From positions 744,001 to 808,000 of the forward strand of contig NZ_CP097810.1 in NCBI RefSeq assembly GCF_000364165.2: a stretch of 64,000 bases of DNA, in the 5' to 3' direction. Source of the DNA: Clostridium sp. MD294. Its GTDB lineage: Bacteria; Bacillota; Clostridia; Lachnospirales; Anaerotignaceae. Below the pieces are notes generated by a model. That model did not search any database. It worked only from the letters and a program-made list of their open reading frames with translations, and was not told the origin of the DNA. Of the stretch, positions 18,462 through 29,288 are shown piece by piece. The translations under genes were made by a program, and so were the position numbers. Numbering within the stretch: the stretch's first letter is position 1; the number at the start of each line of letters is the position of its first letter.

Positions 18462-18722
18462 AAAGTTTCCCCCTTTTGTAATACATACTATATTATTTTA
18501 TTTATACTACATTGTGCTTGTTTTATTGTCAATAGTATAGTGCAGTTTCAACAGTATTTTATAGATATTGTGTATATTGTTTTAGCATAAAATTCCAATA
18601 AAATAGTATTTCTTTTCCATGCTGAATATGGTATCATAAGAATAATGTGTGTGTTTGTAAAGAAAATAAACACTTTTTTTGTTTTCATAAATAAAAATAT
18701 TCAATTTAGAATGAAATAATAA

Positions 18723-20369
<1,647 letters not shown>

Positions 20370-20376
20370 AATCATA

Positions 20377-20413
20377 AAAATAACAAGAAATATGTTTTTC
20401 TTGTTATTTTTTT
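20377..20413 (+). terminator. Terminator after pyrG
   Basis: Stem AAAATAACAAGAAA / TTTCTTGTTATTTT with T run. Confidence 0.85.
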
Positions 20414-20477
20414 GCAATAAAATGATTTATTGGTAAAAATGTGCAAAAAAAAACAGAAAAAATTGATATAATATTTG

Positions 20478-20505
20478 TTGCATTTTTATAAAAATATGAT
20501 ATGAT
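20478..20505 (+). promoter_or_regulatory. Promoter of the USP-like gene
   Basis: TTGCAT, 16-base spacer, TATGAT. The -10 region (ATATGATATGATAT) closely resembles the promoter ahead of the hybrid kinase at 52693-52721. Confidence 0.5.
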
Positions 20506-20611
20506 ATTAATAAAGGGAAAATAATGATAGATAGCAAAATTTTGACATAGTATTCACAAAGTATATCGTCTGTAATGATATGAAGTTTTAGAAGGAGGTA
20601 GCGGATTTGTT

Positions 20612-21052
20612 ATGAAAGAAGAAAAAATTGCAGTATGTATTACAGCACAGACAAGTTCTCAAAGATTAATTGATTATGGGTCAGAAATCGCACAACAATA
20701 TAATGGTTCTTTGCATATACTTCATGTACAAAAAGGCGATAGCATTTTTCAAAATGGGCAAACACTAAAATTATTGACAAAATTATTAGCATATGGTGAT
20801 AGATGTGGTGGAATTATACATGTTTTATGCGACCAAGATATACCAAAATGTATTAGCGAATTTGTAAAACAAGAAGAAATTACAAAGGTCATTATAGGAG
20901 AATTGCCTAAACAAACAACAAAAAAATGCTTAAAAGAAAAAGAAGAAACACAATTTCAAAAAATCATTACTATTTTGCCACAACAGGTGGAGGTCATTAC
21001 AGTAGGACAGCAAGATGTGATTTGTACAGAATTAAAACAAAAAATTGGATAA
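20612..21052 (+). CDS. Universal stress protein-like protein
   Basis: 146 aa. Begins with a Rossmann-like strand (KIAVCITAQTSSQRLI), followed by GSLHILHVQKGD and a later TKVIIGELPKQ strand, the alternating pattern of the USP/UspA fold, as in the USP part of KdpD. The usual ATP-binding G-2x-G-9x-G(S/T) motif is not evident, so nucleotide binding is doubtful. A GGAGGT lies about 12 bases before the ATG, longer than usual, but no better in-frame start exists. Monocistronic, with its own promoter and terminator. Role unknown. Confidence 0.6.
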   Translation: MKEEKIAVCITAQTSSQRLIDYGSEIAQQYNGSLHILHVQKGDSIFQNGQTLKLLTKLLAYGDRCGGIIHVLCDQDIPKCISEFVKQEEITKVIIGELPKQTTKKCLKEKEETQFQKIITILPQQVEVITVGQQDVICTELKQKIG

Positions 21053-21064
21053 TATGTAAACAAC

Positions 21065-21101
21065 AAAAATCTCTTGTATTTGTCAAGAGATTTTTTATTT
21101 T
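21065..21101 (+). terminator. Terminator after the USP-like gene
   Basis: Stem AAATCTCTTG / CAAGAGATTT followed by TTTATTTTAT. Confidence 0.85.
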
Positions 21102-21299
21102 ATATTAAAATTGTAATATTATATTTGAATAAAAAGGATTGTAAAAATGTACTAAAAAAAGAGAGATTTCCAATAATTTCAACTAAAAATTCAGTTGTAT
21201 TTATAATTTTTTGTTGCATTGAAAGAGAATATATATTATTATTTCTATTAGTATGTTTTAATTTTAAAATTGATTATGATATATAAGGAGTGGCAAATA

Positions 21300-21800
21300 A
21301 TGACATTATATGAAAATTGGATGAACAAAGCATTTAGTAAAGATGGTAAAAGTATGGAAGCAGTTTGGGATGACTTTTTACCAAAGGAACAAAAAATATA
21401 TGAATATATTTTAGGAGAGAAAGTAAATGTATTAGAAGGAGCAGTTTCTGAATTAGCACTTCGTTTTGGCGTAACAGCAGAAGAAATTATTGCATTTATA
21501 GATGGTATCAATGAAGTGCTACCAAAACCATATGATATGAATGAATTAGAAGCAAACAGTTCTGTAAAATTAGAAATTGATTTTGAGAAATTGTATAAAA
21601 AAATGGTAGAATATAAAGCAGAACATCTCTATAAATTACCACAATGGGATAATATTTATACAGAAGAAGAAAGAAAGAATTTTACAAAAGAACAGAAAAA
21701 ATCTCGTACCATAGTAAAAGAGAAAAAAATTGGCAGAAATGACCCTTGTCCTTGTGGTAGTGGCAAAAAATATAAAAAATGCTGTGGGGCGAATTTATAA
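21300..21800 (+). CDS. SEC-C motif (zinc-binding) protein
   Basis: 166 aa. The C-terminus carries a perfect SEC-C motif ([19 protein letters not shown]), a zinc-binding module named after SecA. The N-terminal about 140 residues are a helical domain of unassigned function, similar in style to small hypothetical SEC-C proteins of Firmicutes. The open frame extends to 21270, but AAGGAG ends 9 bases before the ATG at 21300, so that is taken as the start. First gene of a close co-directional group with sua5, rpiB, upp and tagO; only 2 bases separate it from sua5. Confidence 0.85.
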   Translation: MTLYENWMNKAFSKDGKSMEAVWDDFLPKEQKIYEYILGEKVNVLEGAVSELALRFGVTAEEIIAFIDGINEVLPKPYDMNELEANSSVKLEIDFEKLYKKMVEYKAEHLYKLPQWDNIYTEEERKNFTKEQKKSRTIVKEKKIGRNDPCPCGSGKKYKKCCGANL

Positions 21801-21802
21801 TT

Positions 21803-22861
21803 ATGAAAACAATACTGGTGACAGTAGATAAACAAACGCCTGATAAAGAAAGTATACAACAAGCAGCAAATATATTAAAAAAAGGTGGTTTAGTAGCTTT
21901 TCCTACAGAAACAGTGTATGGATTAGGTGCAAATGGATTAAATGCAGTAGCCTGTAAAAAAATATATGAAGCAAAGGGACGTCCTTCGGACAACCCTTTG
22001 ATACTTCATATTGCAGAAAAAAAAGATTTGTATCAAATTGTAAAAGAAGTTCCTCAAAAGGCGGAAAAATTAATAAATGCTTTTTGGCCAGGACCTTTGA
22101 CAATGATATTTGAAAAAGAGGATTGTGTTCCTCAAGAAATTACAGGAGGATATTCTACAGTAGCGGTACGTTTTCCTTCTCATAAAGTAGCACAAGCACT
22201 CATTAAAATGGCTGGTGTGCCTATTGCAGCACCAAGTGCAAATTCCTCAGGAAAACCAAGCCCTACAAAAGCATCTCATGTTTTATTTGATTTAGAAAAT
22301 AAAATTGATATGATTATAGATGGAGGAAATGCAGAAGTAGGTTTAGAGTCTACTATTGTAGATGTTTCTGGAGAAATACCTATGCTTTTGCGTCCTGGAG
22401 CAATTACAAAAGAAATGCTAGAAACTGTAATAGGGCATATAGAAATTGACCCAGCTATATTAGCAAAGCCAAATCAAAATTTAATTCCTAAAGCTCCTGG
22501 TATGAAATATACACATTATTCTCCTAAAGCTGATGTTATATTAGTACAATGTAATGACTTGTTTGTTGCACAACAGAAAATAAAAGAATTAGTAAAAAAA
22601 GAACTACAATTAAATAAAAAAGTTGGTATATTGGCAACAGAGCAAACAAAAAATAGCTATGATTGTGGTATTGTGCTTTCATTAGGAGATAGGCAAAATT
22701 TGGAAGAAATCGGTTCGAATTTGTTTAAACATCTCAGAAAATTTGATTTTTTAGGTGTAGACGTTGTTTATTCTGAAACAGTGCCTGAAAAGGAAGAAGG
22801 ACTTGCTATAATGAACCGTTTGCAAAAGGCAGCAGGTTATAAAGTGATAAAAACAGAGTAA
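21803..22861 (+). CDS. tsaC2: Threonylcarbamoyl-AMP synthase (Sua5/YwlC)
   Basis: 352 aa, two-domain Sua5 form. The N-terminal YrdC domain (about 15-205) has the VAFPTETVYGLGANG signature, KGRPSDNPLILH and the APSANSSGKPSPT loop. The C-terminal Sua5 domain starts after the conserved APGMKYTHYSPKA linker. It makes threonylcarbamoyl-AMP from threonine, bicarbonate and ATP for tRNA t6A37 modification. ATG at 21803 chosen by family length; its ribosome site (TGGGG) lies inside the end of the SEC-C gene, which implies translational coupling. Confidence 0.94.
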   Translation: MKTILVTVDKQTPDKESIQQAANILKKGGLVAFPTETVYGLGANGLNAVACKKIYEAKGRPSDNPLILHIAEKKDLYQIVKEVPQKAEKLINAFWPGPLTMIFEKEDCVPQEITGGYSTVAVRFPSHKVAQALIKMAGVPIAAPSANSSGKPSPTKASHVLFDLENKIDMIIDGGNAEVGLESTIVDVSGEIPMLLRPGAITKEMLETVIGHIEIDPAILAKPNQNLIPKAPGMKYTHYSPKADVILVQCNDLFVAQQKIKELVKKELQLNKKVGILATEQTKNSYDCGIVLSLGDRQNLEEIGSNLFKHLRKFDFLGVDVVYSETVPEKEEGLAIMNRLQKAAGYKVIKTE

Positions 22862-22886
22862 TCATAGTAAAGGAGAATGATGGAAT

Positions 22887-23312
22887 ATGATAGCACTAGG
22901 TTGTGACCACGGCGGATATACTTTAATGCAGGAAGTAATTGACTACTTAGAAAAACAAAATATAGAATATCAAAATTTTGGAACTTATTCAGAAGACTCT
23001 TGTGACTATCCAGTGTATGCTAAAAAAGTAGCTCATGCAGTGGCAGATGGAAATTGTGAAAAAGGAATATTGATATGTGGTACTGGTATAGGCGTTTCTA
23101 TTACAGCAAATAAAATAAAAGGCATTAGAGCAGCACTTTGCGGAGATTGTTTTTCTGCAAAAGCAACAAGAGAACACAATAATGCGAATATATTGGCTAT
23201 GGGAGCGAGAGTAGTAGGTGTTGGACTTGCACTTGAAATTGTAAAAACATTTTTAGAAACGCCATTTTCAAATGATGAACGTCATATTAGGAGAATTTCA
23301 CAAATGGAGTAA
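22887..23312 (+). CDS. rpiB: Ribose-5-phosphate isomerase B
   Basis: 141 aa. RpiB/LacAB fold with GCDHGGY at the N-terminus, [13 protein letters not shown] containing the catalytic cysteine, and [15 protein letters not shown]. It interconverts ribose-5-phosphate and ribulose-5-phosphate in the cytoplasm. AAAGGAGAA lies upstream of the ATG. It sits between sua5 and upp, an arrangement seen in many Firmicutes. Confidence 0.95.
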   Translation: MIALGCDHGGYTLMQEVIDYLEKQNIEYQNFGTYSEDSCDYPVYAKKVAHAVADGNCEKGILICGTGIGVSITANKIKGIRAALCGDCFSAKATREHNNANILAMGARVVGVGLALEIVKTFLETPFSNDERHIRRISQME

Positions 23313-23334
23313 TAATTTAGAAAGGAAGTATAGT

Positions 23335-23961
23335 ATGGGCAAATTATTTATATCAGAACATCCATTAATACAGCATAAAATTGCAATGCTTCGTAATCGT
23401 GATACTGGTTCTAAAGAATTTAGGGAATTAGTGGAAGAAGTAGCAATGCTCCTTTCTTATGAAGCAACAAGAGAATTGCCTTTAGTTAATGTAAAGGTAC
23501 AAACACCTATTACAACAGCAGATTGTAAAATGATTGATACAAAATTAGCAATTGTACCTATATTAAGAGCTGGCATTGGTATGACAGAAGGACTTTTAGC
23601 ACTGATGCCTACAGCAAAAGTAGGACATATAGGGCTATATCGTGACCCAGAAACATTACAGCCAGTAGAGTATTATTGTAAATTACCTTCTGACATAGAA
23701 GAAAGAACAGTATTTTTAACAGACCCTATGCTTGCTACAGGAGGTACAGCAGAAGCAGCAATTAGATTTTTAAAAGACAAAGGTGCTAAAAAAATTACAT
23801 TACTTTGTGTACTAAGTGCACCAGAAGGCGTAAAAAAAATACAGAATGTGCACCCTGATGTAGATATTTATACAGCAGCATATGATAATAGTTTGAATGA
23901 CCATGGCTATATTGTACCAGGTCTAGGAGATGCAGGAGATAGAATTTTTGGCACAAAATAA
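23335..23961 (+). CDS. upp: Uracil phosphoribosyltransferase
   Basis: 208 aa. Converts uracil and PRPP to UMP (pyrimidine salvage). Family marks: [13 protein letters not shown] near the N-terminus, PILRAGIGM, the PRPP-binding loop [14 protein letters not shown] and the C-terminal [17 protein letters not shown]. The long frame begins inside rpiB at 23272, but GAAAGGAAG and family length support the ATG at 23335. Confidence 0.96.
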   Translation: MGKLFISEHPLIQHKIAMLRNRDTGSKEFRELVEEVAMLLSYEATRELPLVNVKVQTPITTADCKMIDTKLAIVPILRAGIGMTEGLLALMPTAKVGHIGLYRDPETLQPVEYYCKLPSDIEERTVFLTDPMLATGGTAEAAIRFLKDKGAKKITLLCVLSAPEGVKKIQNVHPDVDIYTAAYDNSLNDHGYIVPGLGDAGDRIFGTK

Positions 23962-23990
23962 AGCTATCTGTATCTGAGGAGAGGATAATA

Positions 23991-25028
23991 TTGGATTATA
24001 ATTGGCTTTTATATATTGCAGCTTTTGCAAGTGCTTTTGCGATTACATTGGTAACAACACCCTTAGCAAAAAAAATCTCTATAAAATTGGGTGCGATTGA
24101 TATACCAAAAGATAGAGGTATGCACAAAAAACCTATGCCTCGTATGGGTGGTATTGCTATTGTAATGGGTTTTATGATAACAGTGCTTGTTTTGTATCGT
24201 TTTAATCCAGAAATGAATGTGAAGCAATTTGCAGGCTTTGTAATGGGAGCTAGTATTATTGTTGTGCTTGGTATGATAGATGATGTAAAAAATTTAAGGG
24301 CAAGACTGAAATTTTGTATACAGATTGTTGCAGCATTGATAGTGATATATTCTGGTACAAGAATTAATGTTGTTATGTGGCCTGTGACAACTTATTTACA
24401 AACATTTAGTGTTCCAATTACACTAGTATGGATTGTAGGGGTAACAAATGCAGTAAATTTAATTGATGGTTTAGATGGTTTGGCTGCAGGGGTATCTTCT
24501 ATTGCAGCACTTTGTTTAATGATACTTTGTATTATGACAGGAAGTACTACAGCCGTTATGCTAACAGCTTCATTAGCAGGTGCTTGTTTAGGATTTCTGC
24601 CTAGAAATTTTAATCCAGCAGAGATATTTATGGGAGATACTGGTTCTACATTTTTAGGATTTGTACTTGCAGTAACAAGTATATTAGGTGTATTTAAAGG
24701 ATATGCTATACTTGCATTAATTGTTAGTATGCTATGTTTAGGATTGCCTATATTTGATACATTGTTTGCTATGCTAAGACGTATGGCAAAGCATCAGCCT
24801 ATTATGAAAGCAGATAGAGGACATTTGCACCATAGATTGATAGATAAAGGACTTTCACAGCGTCAGGCAGTGTTAATATTGTATATTGTTAGCCTTCTTT
24901 GTGGGCTTTTGGCAATATTTATATCATTTAAAGACTCTCGTACCATTGTAGTGGTAGTATTAACGATTATTGTACTAAGTATTTTAATCTATTATTTTAA
25001 TGCACACATTAGAAATAAAAATCAGTAA
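23991..25028 (+). CDS. tagO: Undecaprenyl-phosphate GlcNAc-1-phosphate transferase (TagO/WecA family)
   Basis: 345 aa, multi-spanning membrane protein of the MraY/WecA family. Motifs: HKKPMPRMGG near the N-terminus, MIDDVKNL, NAVNLIDGLDGLAAG, FMGDTGSTFLGF and the C-terminal cytoplasmic DRGHLHHRLID. It transfers GlcNAc-1-P from UDP-GlcNAc to undecaprenyl phosphate, the first step of teichoic acid or other cell-wall polymer synthesis. Start is TTG at 23991, preceded by GAGGAGAGG. Last gene of the group that begins with the SEC-C protein. Confidence 0.92.
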   Translation: MDYNWLLYIAAFASAFAITLVTTPLAKKISIKLGAIDIPKDRGMHKKPMPRMGGIAIVMGFMITVLVLYRFNPEMNVKQFAGFVMGASIIVVLGMIDDVKNLRARLKFCIQIVAALIVIYSGTRINVVMWPVTTYLQTFSVPITLVWIVGVTNAVNLIDGLDGLAAGVSSIAALCLMILCIMTGSTTAVMLTASLAGACLGFLPRNFNPAEIFMGDTGSTFLGFVLAVTSILGVFKGYAILALIVSMLCLGLPIFDTLFAMLRRMAKHQPIMKADRGHLHHRLIDKGLSQRQAVLILYIVSLLCGLLAIFISFKDSRTIVVVVLTIIVLSILIYYFNAHIRNKNQ

Positions 25029-25051
25029 CATTATACTACATAAATTAAATA

Positions 25052-25094
25052 AGAAAGCGTTATTCTCAAAAAAGAGAGTAACGCTTTTTTATTA
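25052..25094. terminator. Terminator between tagO and EamA transporter
   Basis: Stem AAAGCGTTA.TCTC / GAGA.TAACGCTTT followed by T run; lies between convergent genes. Confidence 0.85.
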
Positions 25095-25955
25095 TTTAGA
25101 GAATTGAAATAATACCAATCCTATCAATATCATTGTTCCTCCTATTAATGTGCCTATAGAAGGAATTTCTTTTAAAAATAAAAAACCTAATATTGTAGAT
25201 AAAAGAGGCGTTACAAACATAAAATTTGTAACATCACTTGTTTTTTCTGCAATAGAAAGTGCTTTTCCCCACAGTACATAAGCGATACCGCTTGAAAATA
25301 TACCTAATAAAAGTAGCACTCCTATTTGTGTAATAGAAGCAGTTGCCAATTCAGAAATACCTTTTGGTAAAAAGAACAATAATAATACTGTGCCACAAAT
25401 CATACTATATGTTACAATTTCATTAGAACGATAACCCAATGAAGAAAGTTTTCTTTGATAAATATTATAAATACAAAATACAACAGCAGCACATAGTGTC
25501 CATATAATACCAAAATTAAATGAAAGTGTTCCTTGCCATAGTGATAAAATTATAATTCCTACAAATTCTATTGAAATAGCAATCCAGCCAAGCAATTTAA
25601 TTTTTTCTTTATACAAAAAAGCAGAAACAACAGATGTCATAATGGGTGTTGTTGCAATGATAATACTGGAAGTAGCAGAGGTAAGGGATTGAAGCCCTAT
25701 GTTAAAAAAAACAAGATATAGAAAAAAGCCAAATAATCCAGAAATAAAAAATTTAGGAATATCTTGTTTTTTAGGAATTGTAATTTTTTGACAGATACCT
25801 AACAAACATAAAAATAATGATGCAATAATACATCTTAATACAGCAACACTGTTAATATGAAAATGAGAAATGGCTATTTTAGAAAAAGGAAAGGCCATTG
25901 CCCAGAATAATACTGTAAAAAATCCTAATATATTTACTTTTGTTCTTGTTTTCAT
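25092..25955 (-). CDS. EamA/DMT-family transporter
   Basis: 287 aa, ten predicted membrane helices arranged as two EamA repeats of five. The first repeat has AMAFPFSKIAI and SATSSIIIATTPIMTSV; the second has GIAYVLWGKALS and FVTPLLSTILGFLFL. Probably an exporter of metabolites or amino acids; substrate unknown. The frame runs further upstream to 26027, but AGAAAGGAGAG lies immediately before the ATG at 25955 (MKTRTKVNIL). It is divergent from a LysR regulator, the usual sign that the regulator controls it. Confidence 0.88.
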   Translation of the reverse strand: MKTRTKVNILGFFTVLFWAMAFPFSKIAISHFHINSVAVLRCIIASLFLCLLGICQKITIPKKQDIPKFFISGLFGFFLYLVFFNIGLQSLTSATSSIIIATTPIMTSVVSAFLYKEKIKLLGWIAISIEFVGIIILSLWQGTLSFNFGIIWTLCAAVVFCIYNIYQRKLSSLGYRSNEIVTYSMICGTVLLLFFLPKGISELATASITQIGVLLLLGIFSSGIAYVLWGKALSIAEKTSDVTNFMFVTPLLSTILGFLFLKEIPSIGTLIGGTMILIGLVLFQFSK

Positions 25956-26194
25956 ATTGTTTTCTCTCCTTTCTAAAAATGATTGTATTTTGTAGATGCT
26001 GTAATTAATGCAAATATAAAATCCCATACTTTTTTTATCATAATATAACCTCCTTATTTTGTAAAATACTTTTTTTATTTCTTATATCATAGCTCATTTA
26101 TAATCATTTGTAAAATTCATAGTTTTAATAAAATACATTATTATTTTTAATGATATTATGTTATATTATATATAGTATAGTGAGGAGGAACATT

Positions 26195-27085
26195 ATGGAA
26201 ATAAGAAATTTAATGACATTTTTAAAAGTTGTAGAATTACAAAATTTTACAAGAGCAGCAAAGCAGTTAGACTATTCTCAATCTACTGTTACAATACAAA
26301 TACAGCAGTTAGAACAAGAACTGAATGTAAAATTGTTTGAAAGAATAGGCAAAAAAGTATCTGTAACAGAAAAAGGTTGGGAAGTATTTCAATATGCAAA
26401 AGAAATTAGAAATTTAGTGGAAAAAATGACATATATGAGTACAGAACAAAATAATATAAAAGGACAGCTTTGTATTGGTGTAATAGAGTCCTTAATTTGT
26501 GCAGATATGCCTAAAATTTTGTCAGAATATCATAGAAAATATCCAGAAGTAGAGTTGATTGTCAAAACAAATTATGTAGATGAATTGATTGAAATGATGG
26601 TACATAATCAAGTAGATTTTATTTTTATAATTGATAGACCACTTTATCATAAAGAATGGATAAAACCTTATATGAAAAAAGAAGAAATTTCATTTTTTAC
26701 ACAGTATGGAAATAGTTTAACAAAAAGAAAAAATGTTTGTATACAAGAAATATTAAAACAACCTTTTATATTGACAGAAAAAGGTATTAGCTATCGTAAA
26801 GAATTAGATGAGTACATACAAAAAAATGATATTGATTTTAAACCATTTTTAGAAATAGGGGATACTAAAATTATTGTAGAACTTTTGAAAAGAGGAGAAG
26901 GCATTTCTTTTTTACCTAAAATTGTTGTATTAGAAGAAATGAAAAATCAAACTATTCAAAAAATAAATGTAGAAAATTGGAATGTTGTAATGTGGAAACA
27001 AATTATTTATCATAGAAATAAATATGTAACGCCTCAAATGAATACATTTATAAAAATGATGATAGAAATGCAACAGAATAAATGA
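26195..27085 (+). CDS. LysR-family transcriptional regulator
   Basis: 296 aa. N-terminal winged HTH (about 1-60: MEIRNLMTFLKVVELQNFTR, AAKQLDYSQSTVT, LEQELNVKLFER) followed by a periplasmic-binding-protein-like effector domain. GAGGAGG precedes the ATG at 26195; the frame extends upstream but without ribosome site and against family length. Transcribed away from the EamA transporter with about 240 bases between, an AT-rich shared region where LysR boxes would lie. Likely controls that transporter and itself. Confidence 0.92.
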   Translation: MEIRNLMTFLKVVELQNFTRAAKQLDYSQSTVTIQIQQLEQELNVKLFERIGKKVSVTEKGWEVFQYAKEIRNLVEKMTYMSTEQNNIKGQLCIGVIESLICADMPKILSEYHRKYPEVELIVKTNYVDELIEMMVHNQVDFIFIIDRPLYHKEWIKPYMKKEEISFFTQYGNSLTKRKNVCIQEILKQPFILTEKGISYRKELDEYIQKNDIDFKPFLEIGDTKIIVELLKRGEGISFLPKIVVLEEMKNQTIQKINVENWNVVMWKQIIYHRNKYVTPQMNTFIKMMIEMQQNK

Positions 27086-27113
27086 AAACATTAATATTTT
27101 GTAAAGAATAGTG

Positions 27114-27140
27114 TTAATTTAATTTATTTTATACCGATAA
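27114..27140 (+). promoter_or_regulatory. Sigma-28 (SigD/FliA)-like promoter of yjfB
   Basis: TTAA, exactly 15 bases, ACCGATAA. The flagellar sigma consensus is TAAA-N15-GCCGATAA; the -10 matches 7 of 8. It lies 44 bases before the gene for a YjfB-type motility peptide. Confidence 0.65.
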
Positions 27141-27184
27141 TTAAATATAAGAAATATAAATTAATAAGTGAAGGAGTGAATTTC

Positions 27185-27355
27185 ATGGACGTTGGAGGTT
27201 TAGGATTAGCGGGAGTACAAATGCAAGCAGGAATTGCTTTAACAAAAAATTGTATGGAGTCAGCAGAATTACAGGCAGCACAGTTAATTGAAAGTATGGA
27301 AGCAGCGAACCCAGTAAATCTGCCATCTTCTCATATGGTAGATATGTTAGTATAA
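27185..27355 (+). CDS. yjfB: YjfB-family putative motility protein
   Basis: 56 aa: begins MDVGGLGLAGVQMQAGIAL and contains KNCMESAELQAAQLIESM. This matches the short YjfB family, which in Bacillus belongs to the SigD motility regulon; molecular role not known. GAAGGAG lies upstream of the ATG. A sigma-28-like promoter precedes it and a terminator follows, so it is an independent unit between the LysR gene and the pot operon. It suggests the organism is flagellated, consistent with the MCP at 7.3 kb. Confidence 0.85.
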   Translation: MDVGGLGLAGVQMQAGIALTKNCMESAELQAAQLIESMEAANPVNLPSSHMVDMLV

Positions 27356-27361
27356 TAATGC

Positions 27362-27398
27362 AAAAAAACCGAGAAAAACAAATTTTCTCGGTTTTTAT
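27362..27398. terminator. Bidirectional terminator between yjfB and potD
   Basis: Stem AAAACCGAGAAAA / TTTTCTCGGTTTTT between convergent units. Confidence 0.88.
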
Positions 27399-27400
27399 TA

Positions 27401-28498
27401 TTAATTAGAAGCTTTTACTTTAATCCAAAGTTCAGATAATTTTTCTTTTAAAACAGCATTATCTTGAAATACTTCATCTTTTTCATATCCAGTACGTGGC
27501 AGATAAGAAGGAACAAGTTCATATAAACCACCTTCACTACTCATATTGTCCATAACTTCCTGATTAGAAGAAGTATATCCTACTGCTTCAGAATTGCCGT
27601 AAGAAGCATCATATGTCAATACATAGTTTATAAATTCATTTGCTAATTTTGGATTTTCTGCATTTGCTGGTATTACCATAGCATCGCTCCATATATTGGT
27701 ACCTTCTTCTGGCAAATAAAATGCCATATCTTCGTTTTCATATAGTATTGTTGTAGCATCTCCACTATATACAACAGCTAAATCTTTGTTGCTGTTCATC
27801 ATGCCATCAATCACTTCATCTGTTACATAAACAGGTTCCATAGTATCATTTAATTCTTTTAACCATTGATAAGCTTGTTCAATTTCTTGTTCATTATCTG
27901 TATTCATAGAGTAACCAAGTGATTTTAAAGCTATCATAAAAGAGTCTCTTTCAGAGTCGTACATATATACTTTGCCTTTGTATTTTGGATTTTTTAATAT
28001 AGCATAGCCTTGTTGTTCTAAATCTTTTATATCTACATTATTTTTGTTATAAACAATGCCTACAGTACCCCAAAAATAAGGAACAGAATAGGTGTTGTCT
28101 GGGTCATAAGGAAGATTTTTAACACCTTCTGATAAATTAGAAATATTTGGTATACTTTCTTTATCAATAGGTTGTAAGCTGTTGTTTGCTAAAAGTCTTT
28201 CAATCATATAATCAGATGGTACTAAAACATCATAGGCATCACCTGCTTGTATTTTAGTATACATCATTTCGTTAGAGTCAAAATATTCTACAATGACATT
28301 AACACCAAATTGTTTTTCAAAATCGCTTATAAGTGTATCGCCCATATATTCACCCCAGTTATACAATTTTAATGTATCAGAGCCATATTTTTCAACAGGG
28401 TCTTCTACTGCTGTGTTGTTGTTTCCACAAGAGGTAAAACTAAACAACATTGTTGCAGTAAGTAAAACAGAAAGTAATTTTTTAATATTATGCTTCAT
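27401..28498 (-). CDS. potD: Spermidine/putrescine ABC transporter substrate-binding lipoprotein
   Basis: 365 aa. Lipoprotein signal peptide with lipobox FTSC-G (Cys about 26). The mature part is a PotD-type binding protein: LKLYNWGEYMGDTLISDFEK, then YDVLVPSDYMIERL, YSVPYFWGTVGIVYNK and NPKLANEFINYVL. It captures polyamines outside the membrane for PotB/PotC. AAGGAGAG lies about 8 bases before the ATG, within the 3' end of potC; the two genes overlap by 11 bases. Last gene of the operon. Confidence 0.94.
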   Translation of the reverse strand: MKHNIKKLLSVLLTATMLFSFTSCGNNNTAVEDPVEKYGSDTLKLYNWGEYMGDTLISDFEKQFGVNVIVEYFDSNEMMYTKIQAGDAYDVLVPSDYMIERLLANNSLQPIDKESIPNISNLSEGVKNLPYDPDNTYSVPYFWGTVGIVYNKNNVDIKDLEQQGYAILKNPKYKGKVYMYDSERDSFMIALKSLGYSMNTDNEQEIEQAYQWLKELNDTMEPVYVTDEVIDGMMNSNKDLAVVYSGDATTILYENEDMAFYLPEEGTNIWSDAMVIPANAENPKLANEFINYVLTYDASYGNSEAVGYTSSNQEVMDNMSSEGGLYELVPSYLPRTGYEKDEVFQDNAVLKEKLSELWIKVKASN

Positions 28499-29288
28499 TT
28501 TTGTTTCTCTCCTTTTTTTGTTTTAATATTGGTATGATATTTACAAGTAGCAAAACTACTGTAATAATTAAAATAATAATGCTAGATAGTGCATTAATAG
28601 AAGGATTTACTCTTTTTGACATAGTATAAACAAGTATAGAAATATTGTTTACACCATTACCAGTTACAAAGTAAGATATAATAAAATCATCAAATGACAT
28701 TGTAAAAGCGATTAAAGCACCTGATACAATACCTGGCATAATTTGAGGAACAATTACTTTTATGAGTGCCTGCCAAGGTGTAGCACCTAAGTCTAATGCA
28801 GCATCAGCTAAATTAGGGTCAAGTGAGCGTAATTTTGGTGCTACGCTTAATATAACATAAGGAATACAAAACATAATGTGTGCAAGTAATAATGTCATAA
28901 ATCCTTTTTTGACACCTAATGCACTAAAAAACATTAAAAGACCAATACCTGTTACAATTTCAGGGTTCATAATAGGCAAATCGTTAATTTGCTCTACAAT
29001 TCCTTTTAATATACGGTTTGACTTGGAGAGTCCTATTGCTGTAATAGTGCCTGCAATAGTAGAAATTAATGTTGCAAGCAAAGCAATGATAATCGTATAA
29101 AATATAGACTGCATCATAGTAGAGTCGTGAAACATTTTTTCATACCATTGTAATGAAAATCCTCCAAATTTTGTAAGAGAACGAGAAGAATTAAATGAAA
29201 ATATAATAGTGTATACAATAGGCAAATAAAAAAATATTATCATAATTGCCATATAAATTTTACTGCCTATTTTTTTAGACTGCTTCAA
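28488..29288 (-). CDS. potC: Spermidine/putrescine ABC transporter permease PotC
   Basis: 266 aa, six predicted membrane helices of the BPD_transp_1 fold. The EAA loop (AALDLGATPWQALIKVIVPQ) contacts PotA. GALIAFTMSFDDFIISYF is typical for PotC. Start is TTG at 29288, with AGGGGAG 9 bases upstream inside potB; the TTG overlaps the potB TGA by 4 bases (TTGA), so translation is coupled. The family role is polyamine import. Confidence 0.93.
   Translation of the reverse strand: MKQSKKIGSKIYMAIMIIFFYLPIVYTIIFSFNSSRSLTKFGGFSLQWYEKMFHDSTMMQSIFYTIIIALLATLISTIAGTITAIGLSKSNRILKGIVEQINDLPIMNPEIVTGIGLLMFFSALGVKKGFMTLLLAHIMFCIPYVILSVAPKLRSLDPNLADAALDLGATPWQALIKVIVPQIMPGIVSGALIAFTMSFDDFIISYFVTGNGVNNISILVYTMSKRVNPSINALSSIIILIITVVLLLVNIIPILKQKKERNKNEA

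Noticed and set aside
26150-26194. Longer N-terminus of the LysR regulator
   Set aside because: Adds 15 residues outside the HTH family start, and the ribosome site GAGGAGG lies after it.
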